Source: Tritrichomonas foetus (Eukaryota; Parabasalia; Tritrichomonadida; Tritrichomonadidae). Taken from it: a DNA stretch of 35,210 nt. This document shows, one piece after another, positions 7,368 to 16,881 of the stretch (the first letter of the stretch is position 1; every line of letters starts with the position of its first letter). Below the pieces are notes generated by a model, which saw only the letters and a list, made by a program, of their open reading frames with translations, did not search any database and was not told where the DNA came from. A program made the position numbers and the translations under genes. The stretch is taken from positions 38,564-73,773 of the forward strand of contig MLAK01000707.1 in assembly GCA_001839685.1 (NCBI GenBank). The letters run 5' to 3'.

Positions 7368-9029
7368 ATGCTCTTTTGTGATTCCTTTTCCGTACAACAA
7401 CAAAATGAGCCAGTAGTTGTTGGCCCTACACTCTCCCTTTCATTGTGGCCAATTTCAAATACTCCCCTTCGATCATCTTTGCGTTCTCTTTCGTTTGATA
7501 ATATATCGCTCATCAACGATCTCAAAAAAATTTCCGTGCTTGTCGTTTTTTCAATGATAAAAACTCCTGCTTCAAATTCAGTCGAACAAGAAATCAAAAA
7601 ATTCCCAATTTCAGAATTCAAAATCGCATTTAATTCTGAAGGTTTTTCGGAGCCAGTCAACTTATCAAACAATCGAGGATTTTGTTTCTTCTTAAACGGA
7701 ACAGACTGCGACTGCTTATCGAGGGCAAGATGCTTATCATTCACACAAGTTATTAATGCTCGAATGATTTCCGGAAATACTTTTTACAAACTTTCTGGAG
7801 ATGAACTTTTTGAATTGTTTCCAATTTTATCTCAATTTTCAATTCGATTTCCTCTCCAAGTTCCTCCTTTATCAGAAACTTCATTTTTGCCAACTAAACC
7901 TATTCAATTTAAAATATTTTCCCCTAAGGCAGTTGACACAATTTTAAAGTGGGAGAAAAGTGACAAAATATCAAGATGGAAAACCCATCTAACTGAAGTT
8001 ATTGACAATAAAATATTCATATCAGGTGAAAAAGTGGCACAAAACTCAGAAATATTACATTCAAAAGGAATAACTCATATAATTAACTGTGCATGCCATA
8101 TGATAAATTCTGCAACTGGTTTTATTCAATTGGATCTTCCAATGAGCGATGGTGGTGATGAAAATCTATTTTCATGGATTTTTAAAGCAGTATCGTTTAT
8201 TAAAAACGCATTCAATGAAAACACCAATAATAAAATTCTCATTCATTGTATTGAAGGTGTGTCTCGGTCAGTGGCAATCTGCATTGGATATTTAATTATT
8301 ACTCGAAAATGCGATTATGATAAAGCATTCCAACTAGTTCGTTCAAGAAGACGAGTTGCTTCACCACATCCCAAATTCATGGCCCAGTTGATTCAGTTAT
8401 GCGAAATTGTTGGATCAAGGAAATCAAAAACTTCCTATTTTTCAATACAAAAAGAACTTCAATTTTATTTAATCAATAAAAAGAAACCAGGTTCAGAATC
8501 TAATGAATTTTATCGGGTTATGAAACCGAAATGTACAGAAAAAGACGGAAATGGTGCCACTTGCTTGGTTCTACTGGATTTCAAAAATGTTGATGATTTT
8601 GTTGGCCTCTTCAAACGCGATAGACATTCCAAGTCCGGAATTGTCACTGTTCAGGCTGATGCTAATAATAATTCGAAAGAAGATATTGACTTTGCGAATA
8701 ATTTTGCAGATGAAATTGAAGATTGTCTCCGAGTGGTAGTAAATCGAACATTTAGAGCCTACAAAGTACCAGAGTGGATAGAAGATCCCAAATTCACAGT
8801 TGAGTCTCATGATGATCAAGCGATTTATGCATTACTTGATCGTCTTGGCCCGAAACTATTTGTAGGCGAAAAAGTTGATCATAAAGAAATCAATTTTGAA
8901 AATTTAATGATGAATTTTTGCGAATTGAAGGAAATCACTTTTCGTCCAAAATTCCCAATTATCTATGCTGGTGAAAATGAAGAACTTGACGAAGAAGAAG
9001 AGGAAGAAGAAGAATTTTTGTATGAATAA
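7368..9029 (+). CDS. Dual-specificity phosphatase, MKP1-like
   Basis: A 553-residue protein. Residues about 212-350 form a dual-specificity phosphatase domain: NKIFISGEKVAQN, then GITHIINC, LPMSDGGDENLF (general acid in Asp261-Asp264), and the P-loop HCIEGVSRS with nucleophile Cys294 and Arg300. RRRVASPHPKFMAQL closes the domain. The wording GEKVAQNSEIL..GITHIINC is closest, as I recall it, to the DSP of plant MAP-kinase phosphatase MKP1, which is followed by a gelsolin-like repeat. Here 380-460 (EFYRVMKP, then GATCLVLLDFKNVDDFVGLF) could be a degenerate version, which is unproven. The N-terminal 200 residues are unrecognised and the C-terminus is a glutamate run. MAP-kinase family dephosphorylation is the expected activity. 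The ATG at 7368 is the first in frame; Met63 is a shorter alternative. Confidence 0.88.
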   Translation: MLFCDSFSVQQQNEPVVVGPTLSLSLWPISNTPLRSSLRSLSFDNISLINDLKKISVLVVFSMIKTPASNSVEQEIKKFPISEFKIAFNSEGFSEPVNLSNNRGFCFFLNGTDCDCLSRARCLSFTQVINARMISGNTFYKLSGDELFELFPILSQFSIRFPLQVPPLSETSFLPTKPIQFKIFSPKAVDTILKWEKSDKISRWKTHLTEVIDNKIFISGEKVAQNSEILHSKGITHIINCACHMINSATGFIQLDLPMSDGGDENLFSWIFKAVSFIKNAFNENTNNKILIHCIEGVSRSVAICIGYLIITRKCDYDKAFQLVRSRRRVASPHPKFMAQLIQLCEIVGSRKSKTSYFSIQKELQFYLINKKKPGSESNEFYRVMKPKCTEKDGNGATCLVLLDFKNVDDFVGLFKRDRHSKSGIVTVQADANNNSKEDIDFANNFADEIEDCLRVVVNRTFRAYKVPEWIEDPKFTVESHDDQAIYALLDRLGPKLFVGEKVDHKEINFENLMMNFCELKEITFRPKFPIIYAGENEELDEEEEEEEEFLYE

Positions 9030-9345
9030 TTTACATTTTTTTATTTGTTATTTTCTTATTTTTATTTTTTTTATTTTGTTATTTTTTGTGTATTTTTAGA
9101 ATTTTAAAAAGTGATCCTAAAAATATTACTTTTATCTAGTTTCCACTTTTTCTACATTCACTGATTTAGAAAGAAAGAAAGATAGGTAAATTATTGAAAA
9201 TTGTTTGAATCTAACGAAAAAAATCACAAGACGGTATCAAATATACCCAAAATCATGTTATACTCTTACATATTTTCGTTTTTATTTACACAAAAAATTT
9301 TTATTTACAATTCTTGAAAGAATAATCACAAAGTATACCAATAAT
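9030..9345. other. T-rich intergenic region between convergent genes
   Basis: 316 bp between the phosphatase stop and the cyclin stop. The first 75 bases are almost pure T runs broken by A, on the sense strand of the phosphatase, and may help end transcription. Nothing else seen. Confidence 0.5.
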
Positions 9346-10311
9346 TTATTCAAACCTCGCTGGTATCTGGCAATTGGCAACTTTATGATATAGTTCTGAT
9401 ACATACTTTTGCTTTATGATATTAATTTCTAATCTTTCATCTTCTAATAAGGCAGAATGAATTACTCGTGCAAAATGAATAAGGTCCATTTTTGCATATC
9501 CAGTATATCCTTCAAGTTCTTTTGTCCATTTTTGTTCTTCATTCATTAAATATCTGGTTACTAATATCGCTACGGCTGCCATTAATGACCCTTTCATTCC
9601 ATAAAATGCTTCATGGGTTTGAATCACCTCTAGAATATATCGTGATGTGAAGTGACTATTGATGTCTTGCCCACTCACTCTGATGAAATTATTCAAGTAT
9701 TCAATTGGAAGAGGAAACATAAAATCAAATTTAATGGAATTAGCAACTTTTTCTTCAGCCATATATAAAGCTTCTGGTAAAAACAAGTTCCCGCTCATCA
9801 TAAGAAGGTCATTTGTGGAGAGTGGCTGCATTTCCTCAAGTTTGGAGGCAATAAAAAGAGATGCGAATGCGTAGATTTCAAAATCATTAACATCAACATG
9901 AGTGGTTGAGAGAAATCTATCAAAGATACCAATGAATCTGTAAAATGTGGTGGTCATCAATTGCGCATTAAAATGATGTTCACAGAATCTGTCAATCAAT
10001 ATGTTTCTATGACGTATTGTAATCTTTTCTTGGTTGAACCAGAAATTCTTCAGCCGATTGTCTTCATTTCGGAGTGACCTGTAGATAATATTTTCATATT
10101 CAGAGACATCATATATATCATCCGGGTTACCAAGTTTAATTTCAAGATGCTTGAATGGTGCAATGTGTAAATTGCCATGCTTTTTACTCGTCATAAAATG
10201 CGGTCTCATCATTGAAATCGGTCTTTTCTGAAGTTCTGGTTTTACATACAATTGATTGGAAATGATCGTTCTAAGTGGCCACATATGGGCAACAGCAGAA
10301 ATTTCCATCAT
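9346..10311 (-). CDS. A/B-type cyclin
   Basis: A 321-residue cyclin. The cyclin box begins near 70 (YDVSEYENIIYRSL). IRHRNILIDRFCEHH corresponds to the MRxIL-DW helix of mitotic cyclins, followed by YRFIGIFDRFLS and SLFIASKLEEMQPLS, in which Lys157 and the glutamate pair E186-E187 occupy the CDK-contact positions. A second, weaker box covers about 203-300. No clear destruction box RxxL is seen in the first 60 residues, although R30, R36 and basic clusters are present. It would bind and activate a CDK, but the partner cannot be read here. The CDK20-like kinase in the window lacks a PSTAIRE helix and is not an obvious partner. MM at the start leaves two ATG choices; a TCATT initiator lies 17 nt upstream. 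Confidence 0.88.
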   Translation of the reverse strand: MMEISAVAHMWPLRTIISNQLYVKPELQKRPISMMRPHFMTSKKHGNLHIAPFKHLEIKLGNPDDIYDVSEYENIIYRSLRNEDNRLKNFWFNQEKITIRHRNILIDRFCEHHFNAQLMTTTFYRFIGIFDRFLSTTHVDVNDFEIYAFASLFIASKLEEMQPLSTNDLLMMSGNLFLPEALYMAEEKVANSIKFDFMFPLPIEYLNNFIRVSGQDINSHFTSRYILEVIQTHEAFYGMKGSLMAAVAILVTRYLMNEEQKWTKELEGYTGYAKMDLIHFARVIHSALLEDERLEINIIKQKYVSELYHKVANCQIPARFE

Positions 10312-10325
10312 ACAATCAAGACAGC

Positions 10326-10330
10326 AATGA
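10326..10330 (-). promoter_or_regulatory. Initiator (TCATT) of the cyclin gene
   Basis: TCATT on the minus strand, +1 A at 10328, gives a 17-nt leader to ATG 10311, the spacing typical of trichomonad genes. Confidence 0.55.
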
Positions 10331-12423
10331 GAAAAAAAAATCTATACGTTTAATAAAAAAGTCGATAAATATGATATAATCTGATCAAATTTACGAGCTG
10401 AAATCTCTGTATTGAGCTTGGATCATGGTGTGATTTTAAAAAATTGAGTAACTAATCAAAAATATTTTGTTGGATATGATTTTTTTTATGAAATTTCATG
10501 ATTATTTTTATTCATCAATTAGAATTTAGTTAATTTCACGTTAAATGTTTCACAATTAACGTTTCTCGAAGGTTGGAAAAAATCTTAGATATTTTGAAAA
10601 ACTGAAAACTGTTCTAAAAATTCATTTTGTGGTAGAGGAGTTCTATGAAATTGGCATATATAATGATAAAATAACTACAATTGCCAAAATTTGAATTATT
10701 ACTGACAAATATTTAATTAAGTATTACTTATGATAAAGAATCATATATTACCAATTACAGATTCCAAACCATAAATTTGCATCAATCTCATCATAAGGCT
10801 AACTTTCGAAGTTATATGGAAAATTAATCAAAATTTTCACACCATTGCAAATAGGGAGTCTCTAACAATACATTTACGAAATAGTTATGCAAATTAACCA
10901 TCAATTCCCCTCAAAAAAAAGATCAAATCGAAATATTTTTATCGAAGAATATAAAAAAAAGTCAAATCCTTTATTCGACAATTGTGATGTATTATATACA
11001 TTGAAAACAATACAAAAAGACAGTTCGCACTTTTTTTACTGTCTGAAACATAACGAAATATTATCTTTTTTTGTTTTTTTGACCCAAAAAATTATTTAGA
11101 CTTTCCTATTCATTCAAATTAACTCGCAGTGTCTTAATTTACCTATAAAATTCACAATTCGAGACTTCGAAAATTATTCATCTCGATATTTTCCCCAAAA
11201 GCGATTTTCCCGCATTAAATCATAGAACATCAGATACAAAATGAAAATAAGACTTCATTTCAGTTAATCTCTTGATTCACGCGGGGAAAAAAAATTGAAA
11301 ATAATCTAATCTTTGATGTATGTCCAAATGAAACACAAAAAATTATATTTTGAAAATATGACTTACATAAATCATAAAAGTTCTTCCAAAAACATTTTTC
11401 TTGATGATGAACTCAGGGAATAACCCATATAATCATCACATAACATCACCAACTTTATCTACTCAATTTATTTGAAAAGGAGTCGATGAAGACAAATATC
11501 AACTGAATGAGTATTGAAACATGATGTTAGTAAAGTGTAAACTATAGAATTCACACAAATTCAAAATCATGATGAAAATATCTCATTGAATATTTTTTGA
11601 ATATCCTACAGAAAAAATAGAAAATATATTGATTCTCATTTTATTGATGATAATTCGTGATAAAAAATGATGGAACGATATTTGATGTACAGAGATGATA
11701 GTTTAAACTTGTTACCTGATTTATTCCTAATATATTTCTTTCCAACCTCGAAAAAAAAGACTCTTAATAAAATTATATTTTCAATTTATCGAAACGTCTA
11801 ATGTTAAGAATATTTCTATTATACAATGAAAATATTCCTAAATGATTCAAAAATAAAAAAGTCTGACCATTCAAAATACAAATTGTCTATTTTATATGTC
11901 AGAATTGACATTCAGAGTAAAGACGTTTAACTGTTAAATTTTGTGAGATATAAAATGAGGAATATTCACAAAAAGTGGACCGTCTGTTTAAATCGCAAAT
12001 CAAAGATAATCATTTTTTTAAAAACAAATATTCTTTTCAATTTTCATATTTTCAATGAGATTTTTTTATTTTGTTAAAAAGTCGAATCAGCTATTTTTTT
12101 TCAGAAAAAAATAATCACTCAATTTTGGAATACATCTATTTTATTCGCTCGCTTTCTCAGGAAGAATATTGTCTTATCTTATATAGAACTTGAGATTCTA
12201 TATTATAATCAAATCCTTTTTCAACTATCAGAGGAATTTTACTACTAATTCCTTTACATCGCAGGTTATGGATGGAATAATAAATTATTCAAATAATGAA
12301 AGTGAACTAGTAATTTGAGAATATTTGAATATCATTTATTATCATTGGGGATTGACATTTATTCACAATTGATTTTTTTTTACAATTCAAATTTTGATAA
12401 CTCTCTAAAAGTATAAAATCTAT

Positions 12424-12428
12424 TCATA
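12424..12428 (+). promoter_or_regulatory. Possible initiator (TCATA) of the Myb gene
   Basis: TCATA with +1 A at 12426 would leave a leader of only 4 nt before ATG 12430. Very short leaders are known in trichomonads, so this is plausible but weak. Confidence 0.35.
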
Positions 12429-12429
12429 A

Positions 12430-13572
12430 ATGAAATCTTCAAATCGATCTAATCCCCCTCTCGCTCCAACACGTGCCCGAGTCCGCACAAATGCCACCAA
12501 GCAACAGGCCAAGTGGACGATTGAAGAAGACAAACATTTACTTCTGCTTGTCGATAATTCTCGCGAGCTGAATTGGCATTTCATTTCCTCTCATTTCCCA
12601 GACAAGACAGTTCACCAGGTTATTGACCGCTGGGAGAAGGTTGTAAATCCTTCACTTGTGAAGGGGTCCTGGACGCGTGAAGAAGACGAGAAAATCATCC
12701 AGTGGGTCAGGGCCCACGGCGCCACCTCATGGACAAAACTTGCCGAGCAAATGCCGGGACGTATTGGAAAGCAGTGCAGGGAGCGCTGGCATAACGGATT
12801 GAACCCGGATGTTGTCAAAACGGCGTGGCAGCCCCAAGAAGACCAGCTGATCGAGAAACTCCAGAAGGAATGGGGAAACAAGTGGGCCCGAATTGCCGAA
12901 ATGCTTCCCGGTCGAACAGATAATGCCGTCAAAAATAGATGGAATTCAACATTAAAGAGGAAGAGCCTAATGCAGCCAACAGTCAGCACAGTGAGCCCAG
13001 TAACGCAAGTTACTCCCGCAAGCCCGCTCACGCCAACCTCTGCGGACGGTGGATCCTCCGCATTCGATTCAATTTCATTAAATCTTCCGTCGGCCCCAGC
13101 CAGTTCGCTAAATGCCACAGCAAACGCATCAAACAATACGCCAATCTCAAATACAACCGGAAACAGCTCGCCGATACTCCACTCAAATATAATATCGAAT
13201 GGTACCAACATTCTCACAAATAACATCATCAATACCTCTAACTTGAACAACATAACACTAAACAGCATGAGCGGCCTTGGAAATATTGGAATTTCCAACA
13301 TGCTCAGTGGCATGGCCAATGGTCTAGGCCAATTTACAGCGGTTAACGATAGCATCAAGGAGGAGGAGCCAATGAAATTGGCCCCGCTAGTGCTGTCTCC
13401 AATGATTATGGACGGTGCAATAGAAGCCATAGAAACATTTGACATAGAACCATGGAGAGAAGAACAACAGATTAATGTGTTCGATCTCATGCCGAAAGAT
13501 AACGAGATTGATCACCAACTTCTCATGTCTCCGTTTTTAGAAGGAGAGAGAATTAATCTTACCTTTGGGTAA
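12430..13572 (+). CDS. Three-repeat (R1R2R3) Myb transcription factor
   Basis: A 380-residue DNA-binding protein with three Myb repeats in tandem: R1 at about 27-74 (W29, W49, W68), R2 at 78-126 (W81, W101, W120) and R3 at 130-178 (W133, W152, W171). All nine helix-packing tryptophans are present. R2 ends [16 protein letters not shown] and R3 ends [16 protein letters not shown], the recognition helices of c-Myb-type proteins. R1 is the most divergent ([10 protein letters not shown]). After 185 comes a Ser/Thr/Asn-rich, probably disordered region and an acidic C-terminus, which may activate transcription (inference). A basic N-terminus (RARVR) may help nuclear import. Codons are clearly more G+C-rich than in neighbouring genes, suggesting high expression or strong codon selection. 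The 292-codon open frame on the opposite strand is a by-product of this composition. Confidence 0.95.
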   Translation: MKSSNRSNPPLAPTRARVRTNATKQQAKWTIEEDKHLLLLVDNSRELNWHFISSHFPDKTVHQVIDRWEKVVNPSLVKGSWTREEDEKIIQWVRAHGATSWTKLAEQMPGRIGKQCRERWHNGLNPDVVKTAWQPQEDQLIEKLQKEWGNKWARIAEMLPGRTDNAVKNRWNSTLKRKSLMQPTVSTVSPVTQVTPASPLTPTSADGGSSAFDSISLNLPSAPASSLNATANASNNTPISNTTGNSSPILHSNIISNGTNILTNNIINTSNLNNITLNSMSGLGNIGISNMLSGMANGLGQFTAVNDSIKEEEPMKLAPLVLSPMIMDGAIEAIETFDIEPWREEQQINVFDLMPKDNEIDHQLLMSPFLEGERINLTFG

Positions 13573-14003
13573 TTCAGACAAATGATTTTTTTTGAATAAA
13601 ATGAGCCGTATTTGTTATGAAATTCCTCAATTCTTCCTCGTCACATCATTCGCTTTATTTTGTATTGAAGTTAGTATTTTTTGAATGAGACATATTGTGA
13701 ACTCCATTGTAAAAGTGAAAACGAGAGTCATAGAAACTATCTAAAATTCACATCACCTCCGAAATAACGTCTCAATTATTTACAGTTTATTTTCAGTGAA
13801 AAAATTCACTTCATATTAAAAATATTTTATGAATTTGATAATCAACATTGAATATTGACTACATTTTTCAAAAATATGAGAAAAATATAAATGATTATTC
13901 ATACAATAATTGACAGGAAGATTTACCACAGCACTATGGTCATATCATTATCAGAAAAAGTTAAAATTACTTTTTGAATTGAAGCAAATAAACTGGAATA
14001 TCT
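13573..14003. other. Intergenic region, nothing recognised
   Basis: 431 bp of AT-rich DNA after the Myb gene. I looked on the minus strand for a continuation of the channel-like relic (C-linker or CNBD) and saw none. Confidence 0.5.
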
Positions 14004-14319
14004 TCATAAATTAATGAATAAATTATTGAGTAAACTGCCTCCATGAACGAATAAATATCTTGAAATAGTTTCGCTTCCCTCTTCCCCGCTTTCAGAAAGG
14101 TATTTGGCCATTATTTTGTAAAATTTCTGTTTGTCGTGATTTTTTTCCCAGCTCAAGAATGTGATAAGTGACCCATAGATGTACCAAACACCAATTTCGA
14201 TGCAAATAACCATTCGGTTTATCGAAGTTTTCATAGAGACCGTTTAATTGAATATATTGATTATGTAATTGAATTCGTTTGCAATAATGAAATGAGATCA
14301 CTTCGTTTGTAAAAAACAT
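14004..14319 (-). pseudogene. Channel-like relic (S6 and C-linker), frameshifted
   Basis: Two overlapping minus-strand frames, 14092-14319 and 14004-14234, each about 75 codons. The second contains RMVICIEIGVWYIYGSL, which lines up with the S6 start VVICIEAVGVFFYNYL of the channel at 5608-7014. It continues KFYKIMAKYLSESGEEGSETISRYLFV in the place of that channel's C-linker, with similar spacing of F, G, S/E and RY. The upstream frame holds no clear pore, and nothing downstream resembles a CNBD. I read it as the remnant of a duplicated channel gene. The match is short and made by eye, so an unrelated small ORF remains possible. Confidence 0.35.
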
Positions 14320-14638
14320 TGATTCTCATGCATTATTTCTAATTATTAATTGACTAACTACTTGTGGAACATGAAAAAATCGTCACCAGAGAAGAAATTT
14401 TTCCTTTGTTTCATAATAATATTATCGCATTTATATTTTTGCATAATCATCAAAATGGGTACCCAACAATCAACCAAAATGCATCAAAATGTAATCTTCA
14501 ACAAAATACTCTTCCATTATTAAAATTTCACAATTAATTAAATATTGAATCTCACACATCTTCAAAAAAAGAACATTTCGTTAAGCATTTATATATTTAT
14601 TCATTAATAAATATTCATACACACACAAAATACAATTT
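14320..14638. other. Intergenic region, nothing recognised
   Basis: 319 bp of AT-rich DNA between the relic and the 3' end of the pseudokinase gene. No ORF or repeat of note. Confidence 0.5.
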
Positions 14639-16588
14639 TTAATCTATTTCTTCCTTGAGGGGATCTTCTTTTCTGACATTTACAACTTCCAATTTGTAAA
14701 CTCCCTTATTATCAGGTTGCCCGACTTGCAAACCACTGAAAGCCGGAACAGAGTCTTTCAAAATCTGAGAGAGAATGCTTTCTCCATTTTCTGAATGTGT
14801 TCCTTTTCCAACATTCAAAAATATTTCATAGTTAAATTCAGGGTTTAACTCGGCAAGCAACCTAGTGGTAGCTTGTAAGAAACCAAGTTGTGTAAAGCTG
14901 TGGAAGTTGATATTTCGCTTTACACGACGAGATCGAGCCGACCTAGCTTTTTCACGACTGGATATAATTGCATTCGCCAAAGATTGATAACGAAGAATGG
15001 TTGGATGATTCACCATTTCTTTAATTTCATCAATAGTCGGATCACTAACAGTATCAACAACGTAGTCTTCAGCTGGACACGAATTATGAAGATGATAATT
15101 TGATAATTCTTCAAGGACGTTACTGCCAAGAACTAACGAGTCTGTGAGGACATCATCATATTGAATCTCAAGATCAGATGAAAGTTGATTTATTAAAAGG
15201 TTTAATTTGTTTCTAAATAAAATAGGATCATTAACACTTTGTATAATATCACAATCAAATTTATGCACATTGCTGGTAATTATGTTTTCATTTTCTTCAT
15301 TCACATCTTTTCTATCGATTTTCGATGGTGTTTTGGTAGTAGATGTTGTTAAGGGTGATTCTGATGATTTTATTGACGATGATGTTTCTTCTGTTTCTCC
15401 TGTTGTTGTTTCTGATGCTGATGATGTTGACGTTGATATTGTTTGCAGAGGGAGAATGAAAGCTTGTTTGTGTTGAATCACATGAATCATTTCCTCGCAT
15501 TGTAGAGTAAAAATAGAGTATTTTTTCGCGAGCCGCAAGAAAGAAAGCGCCTCCTTTTTAGTGACTTCAAACATGTTGTTGCCCGAAACAAAAGAATTGC
15601 CAATAATAAAATATGAAATTGGATTTTTGAAAGAAACTTGTTCGATGATAAACTGTTTCTGACCGAAAATTGAATTTTCCTCAGGATAGTCTTTTTCAAT
15701 TGAGTAAGTTTGATCGTCTAAATCTGGAAAAGAATAAAAAAATATTTTTTTCAAGTCATTCAAACTTTTTCTTTTGTCGGGATTTTCATTGCAGCATTCA
15801 ATGATACAGTATAGGAGGTTTTCTGGAATAGCATTTGGATACTTTTGTTTGATTTCGTTGATTTGATCTTTTGTTGGAACTTTTTCAACAAAATCCATCG
15901 TTAAAATTGAAAAAATTATCAATGCAAGTGAATAAGTCATTGATTCTTTATGTGGCTGGCCATTTTTCAATTCTGGTGCTAAATATATAGTGAATAATTT
16001 CCCATTTTCATTTTTATAATATTCTGTGAAATATTCAAATGAATTTGAATATTGGGTTATATGCGATATGAATTGGATTCCTCCTAATACCGGCATTTGC
16101 TTATGTGTGAATAAAATGCTATCTGGAGTTAAAAACGCGTGTATTAACTTGTTATTCCCTAAAATTTCAACCATATCGATTAAATATATAATAAATAAAT
16201 CTTTAAAAGAATTGAATTCATCGAGAAGCGGTTTGGCTAACTTTTCTTTTTGAAATCGAATGACATCATTTAATGAACCACCTGGTAAATAATCGATCGA
16301 AAAATTATTACTTATAATTGAATTTTCATTTTCGATATCTTTTTTTTCGAGGTTTTCTTTCTTCACCTTTCTTTCAATGATTGCGGGCGTGAATTTCCTC
16401 ACTTTTTTGAGTGAGTTGAAATTCCGGCTGATGCAATTTATCGCGCTCTGATCTCGATATTTGATGGAAATTGTGTCAGTCAAAAAATTAATTCGTGTGG
16501 TTGTATTGGGACATTGCACGATACATAAGTCTGCCGATTTCGAAGAGTGCTTAGCACCCGATGTGCCAGCACCTTTTTGCGGTAACAT
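14639..16588 (-). CDS. Pseudokinase with long C-terminal extension
   Basis: A 649-residue protein whose residues about 25-275 follow the protein-kinase fold but lack every catalytic residue. AIK is AIN (Asn51). HRDLKPEN is HAFLTPDS (150-157), losing Asp, Lys and Asn. DFG is LGG (168-170). Structural landmarks survive: hinge FSIDYLPGGSL (96-106), APE at 204-206 and the subdomain XI arginine in NPDKRKSLNDL. A scaffold or allosteric role is likely for such proteins. Residues 290-649 are unrecognised, with a Ser/Thr-rich low-complexity segment near 380-430 and a basic cluster RSARSRRVKR. The open frame extends ten codons upstream through a TTG; ATG 16588 is the first methionine. Downstream neighbour of the cyclase gene by 293 bp, same strand, probably transcribed separately. 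Confidence 0.8.
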   Translation of the reverse strand: MLPQKGAGTSGAKHSSKSADLCIVQCPNTTTRINFLTDTISIKYRDQSAINCISRNFNSLKKVRKFTPAIIERKVKKENLEKKDIENENSIISNNFSIDYLPGGSLNDVIRFQKEKLAKPLLDEFNSFKDLFIIYLIDMVEILGNNKLIHAFLTPDSILFTHKQMPVLGGIQFISHITQYSNSFEYFTEYYKNENGKLFTIYLAPELKNGQPHKESMTYSLALIIFSILTMDFVEKVPTKDQINEIKQKYPNAIPENLLYCIIECCNENPDKRKSLNDLKKIFFYSFPDLDDQTYSIEKDYPEENSIFGQKQFIIEQVSFKNPISYFIIGNSFVSGNNMFEVTKKEALSFLRLAKKYSIFTLQCEEMIHVIQHKQAFILPLQTISTSTSSASETTTGETEETSSSIKSSESPLTTSTTKTPSKIDRKDVNEENENIITSNVHKFDCDIIQSVNDPILFRNKLNLLINQLSSDLEIQYDDVLTDSLVLGSNVLEELSNYHLHNSCPAEDYVVDTVSDPTIDEIKEMVNHPTILRYQSLANAIISSREKARSARSRRVKRNINFHSFTQLGFLQATTRLLAELNPEFNYEIFLNVGKGTHSENGESILSQILKDSVPAFSGLQVGQPDNKGVYKLEVVNVRKEDPLKEEID

Positions 16589-16881
16589 TTGCCAAGTCTT
16601 TTTGTTTTTGAATTTCAAACAAACTTAGTCAATTTCAAAAAATCATCAATTGATAAAGACATCAACAACATCAACAAATTCTCTTCAATATTTTCCAATT
16701 TTAACTTGATCATATTCATATTCATTTTATCAACAAATAGTCCATAGAAATTGTATGTTTCCTAGTTGAGTTGAAAATTACTTAATAATAAATTGGGATA
16801 ATTTTGTTGTCCCATAAATAAAAATATCAAACCAAATCAATTCAAAAAAGAATCGAATAGATATAATAAAACTCTATTTAC

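Larger units (their letters stand above)
10312..12429. other. Long divergent intergenic region, cyclin to Myb
   Basis: 2.1 kb of very AT-rich DNA. A 70-codon plus-strand ORF (10887-11099) is almost all A/T codons and lysine, phenylalanine and isoleucine, so I do not accept it as a gene. Two E2F-like sequences in opposite orientation, TTTTCCCGC at 11205-11213 and GCGGGGAAAA at 11281-11290, stand out because G+C runs are rare here. No RNA gene recognised. Confidence 0.55.

Noticed and set aside
7295..7744. 149-codon ORF antisense to the phosphatase start
   Set aside because: Low-information translation overlapping a well-supported gene. Judged a shadow.
10887..11099. 70-codon ATG ORF in the cyclin-Myb gap
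   Set aside because: Lys/Phe/Ile/Asn-rich from A/T-only codons, no initiator close by, no similarity recognised.
12612..13490. 292-codon ORF antisense to the Myb gene
   Set aside because: It mirrors the Myb coding region, has no domain and is explained by that gene's G+C-rich codons lacking stops on the other strand.
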